The position numbers and the translations under genes are program-made. From Pseudomonas marginalis (lineage in GTDB: Bacteria > Pseudomonadota > Gammaproteobacteria > Pseudomonadales > Pseudomonadaceae): a stretch of DNA of 64,000 bases. Shown in pieces: positions 46,171-54,203 of this stretch; within the stretch, counting starts at the first letter, position 1; each line of letters starts with the position of its first letter. Below the pieces are notes generated by a model. That model saw only the letters and a program-made list of their open reading frames with translations. It made no database searches and was not told the origin of the DNA. The DNA is taken from positions 4,570,001-4,634,000 of the forward strand of contig NZ_JALJWV010000001.1 of the NCBI RefSeq assembly GCF_024169655.1. Reading direction: 5' to 3'.

Positions 46171-46989
46171 ATGAAACGATCTGCTTTCTTTATTTCCGAC
46201 GGCACCGGCATCACAGCCGAAACTCTGGGTCAAAGCCTGCTCGCGCAGTTTGAAAACGTTACCTTCGCCAAATTCACGCGGCCTTATATCGACAACGCAG
46301 ATAAAGCGCGGGCTATGGTACAACAAATCAATCTGGCAGCAGAAAAAGACGGCTTTCGTCCGATCATTTTCGACACCATCGTCAATCAAGACATTCGTGA
46401 GATCCTCGCAACCTCCAATGGTTTCATGATCGACATTTTCTCGAGCTTCCTGGCGCCGCTGGAACAAGAGTTGAGTGAGCACTCCTCCTATTCCGTAGGA
46501 AAGTCCCATTCCATTGGGCATAACTCCAACTATATGGAACGTATCGAGGCGGTGAACTTCGCCCTCGACAACGATGATGGGGCCCGCACCCACTACTACG
46601 ACAAGGCCGACATAATCCTGGTCGGCGTGTCGCGCTGCGGCAAGACCCCCACCTGTCTATACATGGCTATGCAATTCGGCATCCGCGCGGCCAACTATCC
46701 GCTGACCGAAGACGACATGGAGCACCTGACACTGCCGGCCGCCCTGCGCTCGCATGCACATAAGCTGTTCGGCCTGACCATCGACCCGGATCGCCTGACA
46801 GCCATCCGCAACGAGCGCAAGCCCAATAGCCGCTACTCCAGCTATGCCCAGTGCGAATTCGAAGTGCGCGAAGTGGAAAATCTGTTCCGTCGCGAGAACA
46901 TTGCGCACATCAATTCCACGCATTTCTCAGTGGAAGAGATCTCGGCGAAAATTCTGGTGGAGAAAGGCGTCGAGCGCCGGTTTAAATAA
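46171..46989 (+). CDS. ppsR: PEP synthase regulatory protein (kinase/pyrophosphorylase)
   Basis: This 272-residue protein of the DUF299 family switches PpsA off by ADP-dependent phosphorylation and on again by Pi-dependent dephosphorylation. It has RSAFFISDGTGITAETLGQS at the N-terminus and the P-loop-like segment ILVGVSRCGKTPTCLYMAMQ. The length matches the family. It is divergent from ppsA, the standard arrangement. Confidence 0.94.
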   Translation: MKRSAFFISDGTGITAETLGQSLLAQFENVTFAKFTRPYIDNADKARAMVQQINLAAEKDGFRPIIFDTIVNQDIREILATSNGFMIDIFSSFLAPLEQELSEHSSYSVGKSHSIGHNSNYMERIEAVNFALDNDDGARTHYYDKADIILVGVSRCGKTPTCLYMAMQFGIRAANYPLTEDDMEHLTLPAALRSHAHKLFGLTIDPDRLTAIRNERKPNSRYSSYAQCEFEVREVENLFRRENIAHINSTHFSVEEISAKILVEKGVERRFK

Positions 46990-47009
46990 TTAGGTTGTCT
47001 GAACCGACG

Positions 47010-47033
47010 CCATCGCGAGCTTGCTCGCGATGG
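47010..47033. repeat. Palindrome between ppsR and a MocR gene
   Basis: CCATCGCGAGC and GCTCGCGATGG form an 11-bp inverted repeat around TT between two convergent genes. It resembles a REP-type arm of another Pseudomonas class (CATCGCGAGC...). There is no T-run, so it is more likely a repeat with incidental terminator function. Confidence 0.6.
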
Positions 47034-47054
47034 ACGATAACTCGGTGAACCTGC

Positions 47055-48479
47055 CTAAAGATGGAACCGCCCGCCCCCCTGGCCCAGTGCAGTGGCCAGC
47101 GCATCGAAGCCCGCCCGCAACAACTGATCATCGCCCGACGTATTGCAAATACTCGCCCGAATAAACTGCGGCACCGCTGTCTGCCCCACAGCAAAGGCCT
47201 CGGCGGTGGCGATCAGGTAATTATTCTGCTTGAGTTCCGCCTCAATTTCCGACGCACGCCAGGGCTCCGGGACTTCAATCCAGAAGTGCGGGCTATTGAG
47301 GTGCGTGCGGTATTCCAGGCCGACCAACAGGCCCTGCACCAAGGCTTTGCGCCGACTGATCTCGTTGATCTGCTGGCGCAGCAGGTATTCCGCCGTGCCG
47401 TTCTCGATCCACTGGGTGGCCAGTTCCAGGGTCACCGGCGTGGCCATCCAACAGGTCGAACGTAGCGCCGCCGAAATACGACTGACCAATGCCGGCGGCG
47501 CATGCACATAGCCAACACGCAGCCCCGCCGACACGGCCTTGCTCAAACTGCTGATCAAAATCGTACGCTCGGGCGCGAAATAGCTGAGGGGCGGCGGTCG
47601 GTCTTCGACCAGCACACCGTGGGCTTCATCTTCAAGAATCAGCAGGTTGTGTTCGCGACACACTTTGACCAGCGCCTCGCGGCGTGCGACCGATAACACC
47701 GCTGTGGTCGGGTTCTGGATAGTGGGCGTGCAGTACAAGGCCGAAACCCGGTGATTGCGACAGACTTCATCCAGAGCCCCGGGCAACACACCTTCTTCAT
47801 CCATTTCCAGGCCGATCAGCCGCACACCGAGCATGCGCGCAGCAGTGATCAGCCCGGGATAAGTCAGTTGTTCGGTGACCACCGTATCGCCTGCGCGCAG
47901 CAGCGCCATCATCGCGCAGAGCAACCCATGCTGGCCGCCGTTGACGCAAATGACCTGCTCCGGGATGGGATGAAAATCGCGCTGCACCAGCCACTGCGCG
48001 CCCGCTTCCCGGTAACGCGGCAGGCCGGCGTCCGGCGTGTAGGCACTGATGTCCTGGAGAAACTTGGCGTTGGTCGACAGGGTTTGGAAGCTCTGCGCCA
48101 GGAACACCGTCTCCTGCCCCGGAATATGCATGTTGCGGCTCATGTCGAAGTACTGGCGCGGCTCCTCGCTGAAGTTGCGAAAGCCTTCATCCCGCTGGCG
48201 CTCCATCCCACGCTTGCGCACGAACGTGCCGTCACCGACCCGCGCCACCACCAACCCCAGGCGTTCCAGCTCGCCGTAAGCCCGGCTGATGGTGCCGATG
48301 GTCACCCCCAAATTGTCGGAAAGCACCCTATGGGGCGGTAGTTTTCGTCCCGGCTCAATCAAGCCTTCGAGGATGCCCCGTTCCATGACATCGGATAGGC
48401 GCTTGTACTTAACGCCCTGCCCGTTGGACAACCCCTCACGCATAATTGACACCATGTCAATATTTGTTTTGACAGCCAT
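47055..48479 (-). CDS. MocR-family regulator (GntR winged helix fused to aminotransferase-like domain)
   Basis: This 474-residue protein has a GntR winged helix (residues about 20-95: YKRLSDVMERGILEGLIEPG; GVTIGTISRAYGELERLGLV) joined to a fold-type-I aminotransferase domain with the PLP lysine in LISSLSKAVSAGLRVGY and the aspartate-asparagine segment ILEDEAHGVL and PTIQNPTTAVLS. Such regulators sense amino acids or vitamin B6 through PLP. It is divergent from the thiocarboxylate-cysteine operon, so it is the likely regulator of that operon. AGGGCG precedes ATG 48479. Confidence 0.92.
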   Translation of the reverse strand: MAVKTNIDMVSIMREGLSNGQGVKYKRLSDVMERGILEGLIEPGRKLPPHRVLSDNLGVTIGTISRAYGELERLGLVVARVGDGTFVRKRGMERQRDEGFRNFSEEPRQYFDMSRNMHIPGQETVFLAQSFQTLSTNAKFLQDISAYTPDAGLPRYREAGAQWLVQRDFHPIPEQVICVNGGQHGLLCAMMALLRAGDTVVTEQLTYPGLITAARMLGVRLIGLEMDEEGVLPGALDEVCRNHRVSALYCTPTIQNPTTAVLSVARREALVKVCREHNLLILEDEAHGVLVEDRPPPLSYFAPERTILISSLSKAVSAGLRVGYVHAPPALVSRISAALRSTCWMATPVTLELATQWIENGTAEYLLRQQINEISRRKALVQGLLVGLEYRTHLNSPHFWIEVPEPWRASEIEAELKQNNYLIATAEAFAVGQTAVPQFIRASICNTSGDDQLLRAGFDALATALGQGGGRFHL

Positions 48480-48507
48480 CTTTCGCCCTAATAGTGTGCT
48501 TTTACGG

Positions 48508-48558
48508 GTTCAATCGCCGAAAAAAATAACTTATTACAAGTTCAATATAGAGTTCAAT
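48508..48558. promoter_or_regulatory. Candidate MocR operator: three GTTCAAT direct repeats
   Basis: GTTCAAT occurs at 48508-48514, 48540-48546 and 48552-48558, all in the same orientation, within the 103-bp gap between the MocR gene and the EamA gene. MocR regulators such as GabR and PdxR are known to bind direct repeats near their promoters. A TATAGA box overlaps the region between the second and third copies and may be the -10 of the operon. Confidence 0.55.
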
Positions 48559-48582
48559 TCCGGCTCAGGGAAGTAATAAACG

Positions 48583-49533
48583 ATGCCAATGTCCGCCGTT
48601 CTCGAAAACGCCGCAAAAACAAAAACTCAAAAACAGTGGTTGGCCGGCCTGGTGACCAGCGTGATGTTTCTCATCGTGTGCCTGAGCTGGGGCACCACCT
48701 GGCTGGGTATCAAAATCGCCGTGGAGAGCGTGCCACCGCTGACCTCCGCCGGCCTGCGCTTCCTGATCGCGTTCCCGCTGTTCCTGTGTTTCGCCATGGT
48801 GCGCCGCGAGCCGATCCTGTTCCCCCGGGAAAGCCGTTGGTTCTTCGTCTTCGTAACCCTGTCCTACTTCAGCGTGCCCTATTACCTGCTCAACTACGGC
48901 GAGATGCATGTCTCGTCCGGCCTCACTGCCCTGCTGTTCAGTTGCATGCCGGTGTTCATCCTGATTTTCTCAGCGCTGTTCCTGCGTGAACGCATCTACT
49001 TTTCCCAGGTGGTCGGCATCGGTATCGGCTTCGGCAGCCTTTACATGATCATCAGGAGCCAGGGCCTGCACCTGGACCACGCCGAGTTCTTCGGGGTACT
49101 GGCGATTCTGAGCGCTGCAATCATGCATGCCTTGTGCTACGTCATTACCAAGCAAAAAGGCAGCGCCATCAGCGTGATCACTTACAACACACTGCCCATC
49201 GGAATCGCCGGTCTGATGCTGTTCGTCGCCGGCCTGTGGTTTGAAACGCCGACCTTCGAAGCCATCACCCTGCGCTCGTGGGGCGCCTTGTTCTACCTGG
49301 GCCTAGTGGCGTCGGTGGGTGGTTTCATCGTGTATTTCATGCTGCTTAAGCGCCTGAGCCCGATCATCCTCTCGTTCGTGTTCATCATCTTCCCGGTGTT
49401 CGCAGTGATCATCGGCGCCTGGTACGAAGGCGTGGCGATTTCCCGCGACCTCATGCTGTACTCGGCCATCCTGCTGGCCGGTTTTGCGATCACCAAGTTG
49501 CCCATCGAAAAACTCATGGCCAAGAAAAATTGA
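48583..49533 (+). CDS. EamA/DMT-family exporter, first gene of the sulfur-carrier operon
   Basis: This 316-residue protein has about ten membrane segments in two EamA halves (SWGTTWLGIKIAVESVPPLT; SAGLRFLIAFPLFL; then YVITKQKGSAISVITYNTLP and FYLGLVASVGGFIVYFMLLK). The family includes exporters of cysteine and its derivatives, so in this operon it may export cysteine or the pathway product. ATG 48583 has AGGGAAG 8 bases upstream. The fusion gene follows 35 bp later. Confidence 0.85.
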   Translation: MPMSAVLENAAKTKTQKQWLAGLVTSVMFLIVCLSWGTTWLGIKIAVESVPPLTSAGLRFLIAFPLFLCFAMVRREPILFPRESRWFFVFVTLSYFSVPYYLLNYGEMHVSSGLTALLFSCMPVFILIFSALFLRERIYFSQVVGIGIGFGSLYMIIRSQGLHLDHAEFFGVLAILSAAIMHALCYVITKQKGSAISVITYNTLPIGIAGLMLFVAGLWFETPTFEAITLRSWGALFYLGLVASVGGFIVYFMLLKRLSPIILSFVFIIFPVFAVIIGAWYEGVAISRDLMLYSAILLAGFAITKLPIEKLMAKKN

Positions 49534-49568
49534 CCCTCCCGGCCCTCACACAGCAACGCGAGAGAAAC

Positions 49569-51431
49569 ATGGACGTCCTCCGCCCAGAAGCCCTGGAACA
49601 GATCTACGCCCACGCCAGCCGCAGCTACCCCGAAGAATGCTGTGGCTTCGTCTTCGCCGACGGCAGCGTGTACCTGGGCAGCAATATCCAGAACGAGCTG
49701 CACCGCAAGAACCCCGAGATGTACCCGCGCAGCGCGGCCAACGGCTACACCTTTTCAGTGGCCGACACGCTGCTGCTGAACAAAGCATTTCGCAGCGACA
49801 ACCCGGTGGTGGTGATCTACCACTCCCACCCCGACGTCGGCGCCTATTTCAGCGACGAAGACCAGGACAAGGCGCTGTTCATGGGCGAACCGATCTACCC
49901 CGTCAGCTACCTGGTGGTGGACGTTCGCCAGGGCCAGGCCCTGGGCTCAAAGCTGTTTGCCTGGGATGGCAAGCATTTCGCCCTTCACCCCCTCAACGAC
50001 CTGCACACGGAGTTGTCCATGAACGCTGTCTCTTTCCCCGACATTCTGGTTCGCGTGGCCAAGCTGCCGGAATCGACCCTTGAGGGCACCGGATCGACAT
50101 TGCGCGAAGTCATTGAAAACCTCTGCAGTAGCCACCCGCAGTTGCGTGCGCACCTGTTCCACGAAAAGAACAACCAGCTCAAGGAACACTTCCTGTTTAC
50201 CGCCGAGGAAGCGTTGCTCAACGCAGACGACCCGCTACCGGAAAAGGCCAGGATCGAAGTGTTGCTCGCCACCTCCGGCGGCATCGACGTCGACAGCCTG
50301 AGCAATGAAGAAGTGCAGCGTTACGTGCGCCATATCACCCTGCCCGGCGTCGGTCGCGAAGGTCAGTTGAACCTGAAAAAAGCCAAGGTACTGATCATCG
50401 GCACCGGTGGCCTGGGCTCGCCCATCAGCCTGTACCTGGCCGCGGCCGGCATCGGCACCCTGGGGCTGGTGGATTTCGATGTAGTCGAGAGCAGCAACCT
50501 GCAACGCCAGATCGTCCACGGCAACAGCACCTTGGGCATGTCCAAGGTCGCGTCCGCCAAGCAACGCTTGCAAGACCTCAACAGCCACATCCAGATCAAC
50601 GCCCACGACACCGCGCTGACCGCCGACAACGCTCTGGAACTGGTCGGCGCCTACGACCTGGTAATCGACGGCACCGACAATTTCGATACGCGCTACTTGG
50701 TCAACGACGCCTGCGTACAGTTGGGTAAACCCCTGGTATATGGCGCCATCTACCGTTTCGACGGGCAGATCAGCGTGCTCAACTACAAGGGCGGGCCGTG
50801 CTACCGCTGCCTGTTCCCCCAGGCGCCCCCAGCCGAACTGGCGCCTAATTGCAGCGCGGGCGGGGTGATCGGCGTGTTGCCGGGGGTGGTCGGGATGATC
50901 CAGGCCACCGAGGCGATCAAATTGCTGATCGGCATCGGCGAACCCTTGTCCGGTCGCCTGATGCGCTTCGATGCGCTGGCGATGAAATTCAGCGAGATCC
51001 GTTTCAAGCGACGCGCCGACTGCCCTTGCTGCTCGGAACTGCGCCATAGCGAAACCCTGGCGCCCGCAGTCTGCGCCGACGCCATACCGAGCAAACCCAG
51101 CCTGGCCGAAGAGCGCTACATCAAGCCGCAGGTACTCAAGCAACTGCTCGAACGCCACAGCAGCGCCGACGTGCTGCTGGATGTGCGCGACGCCAGCGAG
51201 CTGGAGGTCTGCAAATTGCCGGGCGTGGTGCATATCCCCCTCGCCGAACTGGACGGCCAGCTCGACAGCCTCAGCCGAGACAACACCCACTACCTGATCT
51301 GCTACGCCGGAACCCGCGCCGAGCAAGCCGCCAGCACCCTGCTGGCAGCCGGCTTCGCCAACACCAAAGTTCTGCAAGGCGGCATGAAACACTGGGTTCG
51401 CGACGTCGAACCCGACATGCCTTTGTACTGA
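49569..51431 (+). CDS. Four-domain sulfur-carrier protein: JAMM protease, MoaD-like carrier, E1-like adenylyltransferase, rhodanese
   Basis: This 620-residue fusion has four recognisable parts. Residues 1-150: JAMM/Mov34 metalloprotease with PEECCGF (Glu) and HSHPDVGAYFSDED (His 85, His 87, Ser 95, Asp 98), the HxH-x7-S-x2-D signature of Mec+. Residues 151-238: MoaD/ThiS-like ubiquitin fold ending EVLLATSGG (Gly 237-238). Residues 245-490: ThiF/MoeB E1 domain with IIGTGGLGSP, SSNLQRQ, IDGTDNFDTRYLVND and zinc pairs CYRC and CPCC. Residues 515-620: rhodanese with active Cys 578 in CYAGTR. Together they could activate, sulfurate and process the carrier. Met 151 has GGAG six bases upstream, so a shorter product is possible. 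Confidence 0.92.
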   Translation: MDVLRPEALEQIYAHASRSYPEECCGFVFADGSVYLGSNIQNELHRKNPEMYPRSAANGYTFSVADTLLLNKAFRSDNPVVVIYHSHPDVGAYFSDEDQDKALFMGEPIYPVSYLVVDVRQGQALGSKLFAWDGKHFALHPLNDLHTELSMNAVSFPDILVRVAKLPESTLEGTGSTLREVIENLCSSHPQLRAHLFHEKNNQLKEHFLFTAEEALLNADDPLPEKARIEVLLATSGGIDVDSLSNEEVQRYVRHITLPGVGREGQLNLKKAKVLIIGTGGLGSPISLYLAAAGIGTLGLVDFDVVESSNLQRQIVHGNSTLGMSKVASAKQRLQDLNSHIQINAHDTALTADNALELVGAYDLVIDGTDNFDTRYLVNDACVQLGKPLVYGAIYRFDGQISVLNYKGGPCYRCLFPQAPPAELAPNCSAGGVIGVLPGVVGMIQATEAIKLLIGIGEPLSGRLMRFDALAMKFSEIRFKRRADCPCCSELRHSETLAPAVCADAIPSKPSLAEERYIKPQVLKQLLERHSSADVLLDVRDASELEVCKLPGVVHIPLAELDGQLDSLSRDNTHYLICYAGTRAEQAASTLLAAGFANTKVLQGGMKHWVRDVEPDMPLY

Positions 51432-51454
51432 TCACGGCCCTGGGTAACGACCTG

Positions 51455-52369
51455 ATGCTGCATAACTCAATTCTCGACGCCATCGGCCACACGCCGATCG
51501 TGCGCCTGGCGCAGTTTTCCGAAGACCTCGGCATCGAGGTCTACGCCAAACTGGAATCCCTCAACCCCGGCGGCAGCCATAAGGCACGCATCGCCTTGGG
51601 CATGATCCTCGACGCCGAGCGCCGCGGCGTGCTGATGCGCGACGCCGGGCAAACCATTATCGAACCCAGCGGCGGCAACACCGGCATTGGCCTGGTGATG
51701 GCGGGCAACGTGCTCGGCTACAAAGTGGTGCTGGTGATCCCCGATAACTACAGCCCCGAAAAGCAGAAACTGCTGCGCCTGTACGGCGCCAAGGTGGTGC
51801 TGTCGGACAGCCGCCTCGGCAACAATTCCCATGGCGAAAAGTGCATGGAGTTGCAGCTGGAAAACCCTAGCTACGTGATGCTCAACCAGCAACGCAACGG
51901 TGCCAACCCACAGACCCACCGCGACACCACCGCGCCGGAAATCCTGCGCGCCTTCGGTGAGCAGCGTGTGGATTACTTCGTCAGCGGCATCGGCACCGGC
52001 GGCCATATCACCGGCATCGGCGAGACCCTCAAAGCCGCCTGGCCGGCCCTGCGCGTGATGGGTGTGGAGCCGGAGGAATGCGACCTGCTGAAAAACCAGC
52101 ACGCAGCGCACCATATCCAGGGCCTGTCGATCGGCTTGATCCCGAGCATCCTCAACCTGGATGTGCTGGACGGCATGCTCAAGGTGTCGCGTGAGGAATG
52201 CCTCGACATGATGAAACGCATCATGCGCACCGACGCCATCAGCCTGGGCCTGTCCTCGGCCGCCAATATGGTGGCCATCGCCAAGCTCGCCCCCGAGTTA
52301 CCGCCCGAAACGGTGGTGTTGACCATGGTCTACGACAATGCCGACAGCTACCTGCCCAGTTTCGAATAA
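51455..52369 (+). CDS. CysK/CysM-family PLP-dependent cysteine synthase
   Basis: This 304-residue enzyme has the beta-replacement fold. The PLP lysine is Lys 43 in LNPGGSHKAR (the usual form is NPTGSxKDR, so the last positions differ). The substrate loop EPSGGNTGIGL and the phosphate loop GIGTGGHITGIG are present. The usual acceptor is sulfide; here the neighbours suggest a thiocarboxylated carrier, as for CysM of Mycobacterium. With an acetyltransferase next to it, O-acetylserine is the likely amino-acid substrate. It starts 23 bp after the fusion gene. Confidence 0.88.
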   Translation: MLHNSILDAIGHTPIVRLAQFSEDLGIEVYAKLESLNPGGSHKARIALGMILDAERRGVLMRDAGQTIIEPSGGNTGIGLVMAGNVLGYKVVLVIPDNYSPEKQKLLRLYGAKVVLSDSRLGNNSHGEKCMELQLENPSYVMLNQQRNGANPQTHRDTTAPEILRAFGEQRVDYFVSGIGTGGHITGIGETLKAAWPALRVMGVEPEECDLLKNQHAAHHIQGLSIGLIPSILNLDVLDGMLKVSREECLDMMKRIMRTDAISLGLSSAANMVAIAKLAPELPPETVVLTMVYDNADSYLPSFE

Positions 52370-52406
52370 CCGGTTATCCAACCATCCAGAATGCGGGGGT
52401 GCCTCC

Positions 52407-53399
52407 ATGGGCGGCTTTATCGACATGCAACATCTGCACGATGAATTGCTTACCCACCTCATCAAAACCCTCACGCCCACGCAAATGAAGCAACTGGAGC
52501 CGCACTTGGCGCCGTTGGTCCAGAACGCCGCCCAGGCAGTAGCCGAGGACCTGATTGCCTACGCCTACCGCGACCCCGCGTCGCGCGGGCGTGGCGAGTT
52601 GATCCTGGAGTCCTATGCCTCGTTCAAGGCGGTGCTGTTCTATCGCCTCGCGCACCAGGTGTGGCATTTCCCCGACCAGACCAACGGGATGTTTTCGCGC
52701 ATCGCCCTCAAGCTCAGCAACCAGGGCAAGATCCTCTCCGGCGCCGAAATTCACCCGGCAGCGCGCATCGGTCGGCGCTTTGTGCTCGACCACGGCTACG
52801 GCACAGTAATCGGCGAAACCTGCGAAATCGGCAACGACTGCTACATCCTCTGCGGCGTAACCCTCGGTGCCCGGGGCATCGCCAACAACCCCGATGGCAA
52901 GCGCCACCCGCGCCTGGGCAACAACGTCGAAATCGGTTCCGGCGCCCGCGTGCTGGGCTACGTGCAAATCGGCGACAACGTGTTTATCAGCCCAGCGTGC
53001 GTAATCACCCAGGACGTGCCGGCGGGAACCAAGGTCAAGGTGGTCAACCAGATCCAATTGCAAAAGAACGACGAATCGGAGCACAGCAGCTACCTCGGCG
53101 CCTTCGCCCTTGATGAGCGCCTGCACGTGGTCGGCGAGATCAGCACCAGCCACAAGGTCACGGTGCTGGACGCTGACTTTCACCCGTTGCAGGGGCTGAT
53201 GCTGGAACCCACGGTGAAAGAACGCCATCACCTGCAATTTCGCTTGCGCCGCGTCGAAATGACCGACCGCCTGCCACGCCTGCCGCTGAACCTGAAAGTC
53301 TGCGGACCGGAATTTGAAATCACCCTGCTTTCCCCTCCTGGCTTGAGCGCAATGGTGCGTCACCTGCTGCAAGCCAGCCCATTGATTGTCGGAGGTTGA
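52407..53399 (+). CDS. Serine O-acetyltransferase
   Basis: This 330-residue protein has a helical N-terminal domain (ILESYASFKAVLFYRLAHQV) and a left-handed beta-helix with hexapeptide repeats (GAEIHPAARIGRRFVLDHGY; IGETCEIGNDCYILCGVTLG). The HGYGTVIGE segment carries the catalytic histidine region of CysE/EpsC. The C-terminal 90 residues (from about DERLHVVGEIST) extend beyond the usual enzyme and are of unknown use. ATG 52407 has GGGGGTG upstream. It would supply O-acetylserine to the CysM-like enzyme. Confidence 0.88.
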   Translation: MGGFIDMQHLHDELLTHLIKTLTPTQMKQLEPHLAPLVQNAAQAVAEDLIAYAYRDPASRGRGELILESYASFKAVLFYRLAHQVWHFPDQTNGMFSRIALKLSNQGKILSGAEIHPAARIGRRFVLDHGYGTVIGETCEIGNDCYILCGVTLGARGIANNPDGKRHPRLGNNVEIGSGARVLGYVQIGDNVFISPACVITQDVPAGTKVKVVNQIQLQKNDESEHSSYLGAFALDERLHVVGEISTSHKVTVLDADFHPLQGLMLEPTVKERHHLQFRLRRVEMTDRLPRLPLNLKVCGPEFEITLLSPPGLSAMVRHLLQASPLIVGG

Positions 53400-53401
53400 A
53401 C

Positions 53402-54130
53402 ATGTCTGTGCACACCATGGAAACCCTGGCGCTGTTTGACAGCGCGCCCTACCAGAACGCCTTCAGCGCCCGGGTGATTGCCGTCAGCGAATACGGCATC
53501 GCCCTGGAACACACGCTGTTCTACCCCACCGGCGGCGGGCAACCCGGTGACACCGGCCACTTCACCCTGGCCGACGGCACGCGCGTCGACATCGTCGGCA
53601 CGGTGCGCGACCCGGTGCAGCGTTCAATCATCTGGCACCAGGTGGAACACTGTCCCGAGCAGTTGACCGCAGGGGAGCAAGTGGACGCCAGCCTCGATTG
53701 GGACCGGCGTTACCAGCACATGAAGATGCACACCTGCCTGCACTTGCTGTGCTCGATCATCGACGCCCCGGTCACCGGCTGCAGTATCAGCGCCGACAAG
53801 GGACGACTGGATTTCGATCTGCCGGAAATGACCCTGGACAAGGACAGCATCACCCGCGACCTCAACGCGCTGATCGAACAGGCCCATCAGGTGCAAACCC
53901 TGTCGATGCCCGCGTCGGAGTACGCGACCCTACTGCAGATCACCCGCACCCAAGCGGTAGCTCCGCCCGTGATCCAAGGCTCGGTGCGCGTAATTGAAAT
54001 TGCCGGGATCGATATCCAGCCATGCGGCGGCACCCATGTGATCAACACCGAAGAAATCGGCCGGGTGTTTTGCGAGAAGATCGAGAAGAAGAGCAAGCAT
54101 AACCGTCGGGTTATTTTGCGCTTTGAATGA
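53402..54130 (+). CDS. AlaX-type alanyl-tRNA editing hydrolase
   Basis: This 242-residue protein is a free-standing editing domain related to AlaRS. Zinc ligands are in HMKMHTCLH (HxxxH) and QPCGGTHVINTEEIG (CxxxH), and the glycine-rich FYPTGGGQPGDTGHF is typical of AlaX. It removes serine or glycine wrongly attached to tRNA-Ala. It begins 2 bp after the acetyltransferase stop, so it is part of this operon. Its link to serine and cysteine metabolism may be to protect against misacylation, or its substrate here may be different. Confidence 0.88.
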   Translation: MSVHTMETLALFDSAPYQNAFSARVIAVSEYGIALEHTLFYPTGGGQPGDTGHFTLADGTRVDIVGTVRDPVQRSIIWHQVEHCPEQLTAGEQVDASLDWDRRYQHMKMHTCLHLLCSIIDAPVTGCSISADKGRLDFDLPEMTLDKDSITRDLNALIEQAHQVQTLSMPASEYATLLQITRTQAVAPPVIQGSVRVIEIAGIDIQPCGGTHVINTEEIGRVFCEKIEKKSKHNRRVILRFE

Positions 54131-54142
54131 ATGTTCAGCAGA

Positions 54143-54193
54143 ACGGGGTCGATGCAGGTGCGGGCTTACTGCCCCACATTGACCCGTTTTTTT
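54143..54193 (+). terminator. Intrinsic terminator of the sulfur-carrier operon
   Basis: ACGGGGTCGATG pairs with CATTGACCCGT (one bulged G, one G-T), followed by seven T. It lies just after the AlaX stop codon and before the convergent end of the coiled-coil gene. Confidence 0.7.
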
Positions 54194-54203
54194 ATCGCTG
54201 ACC

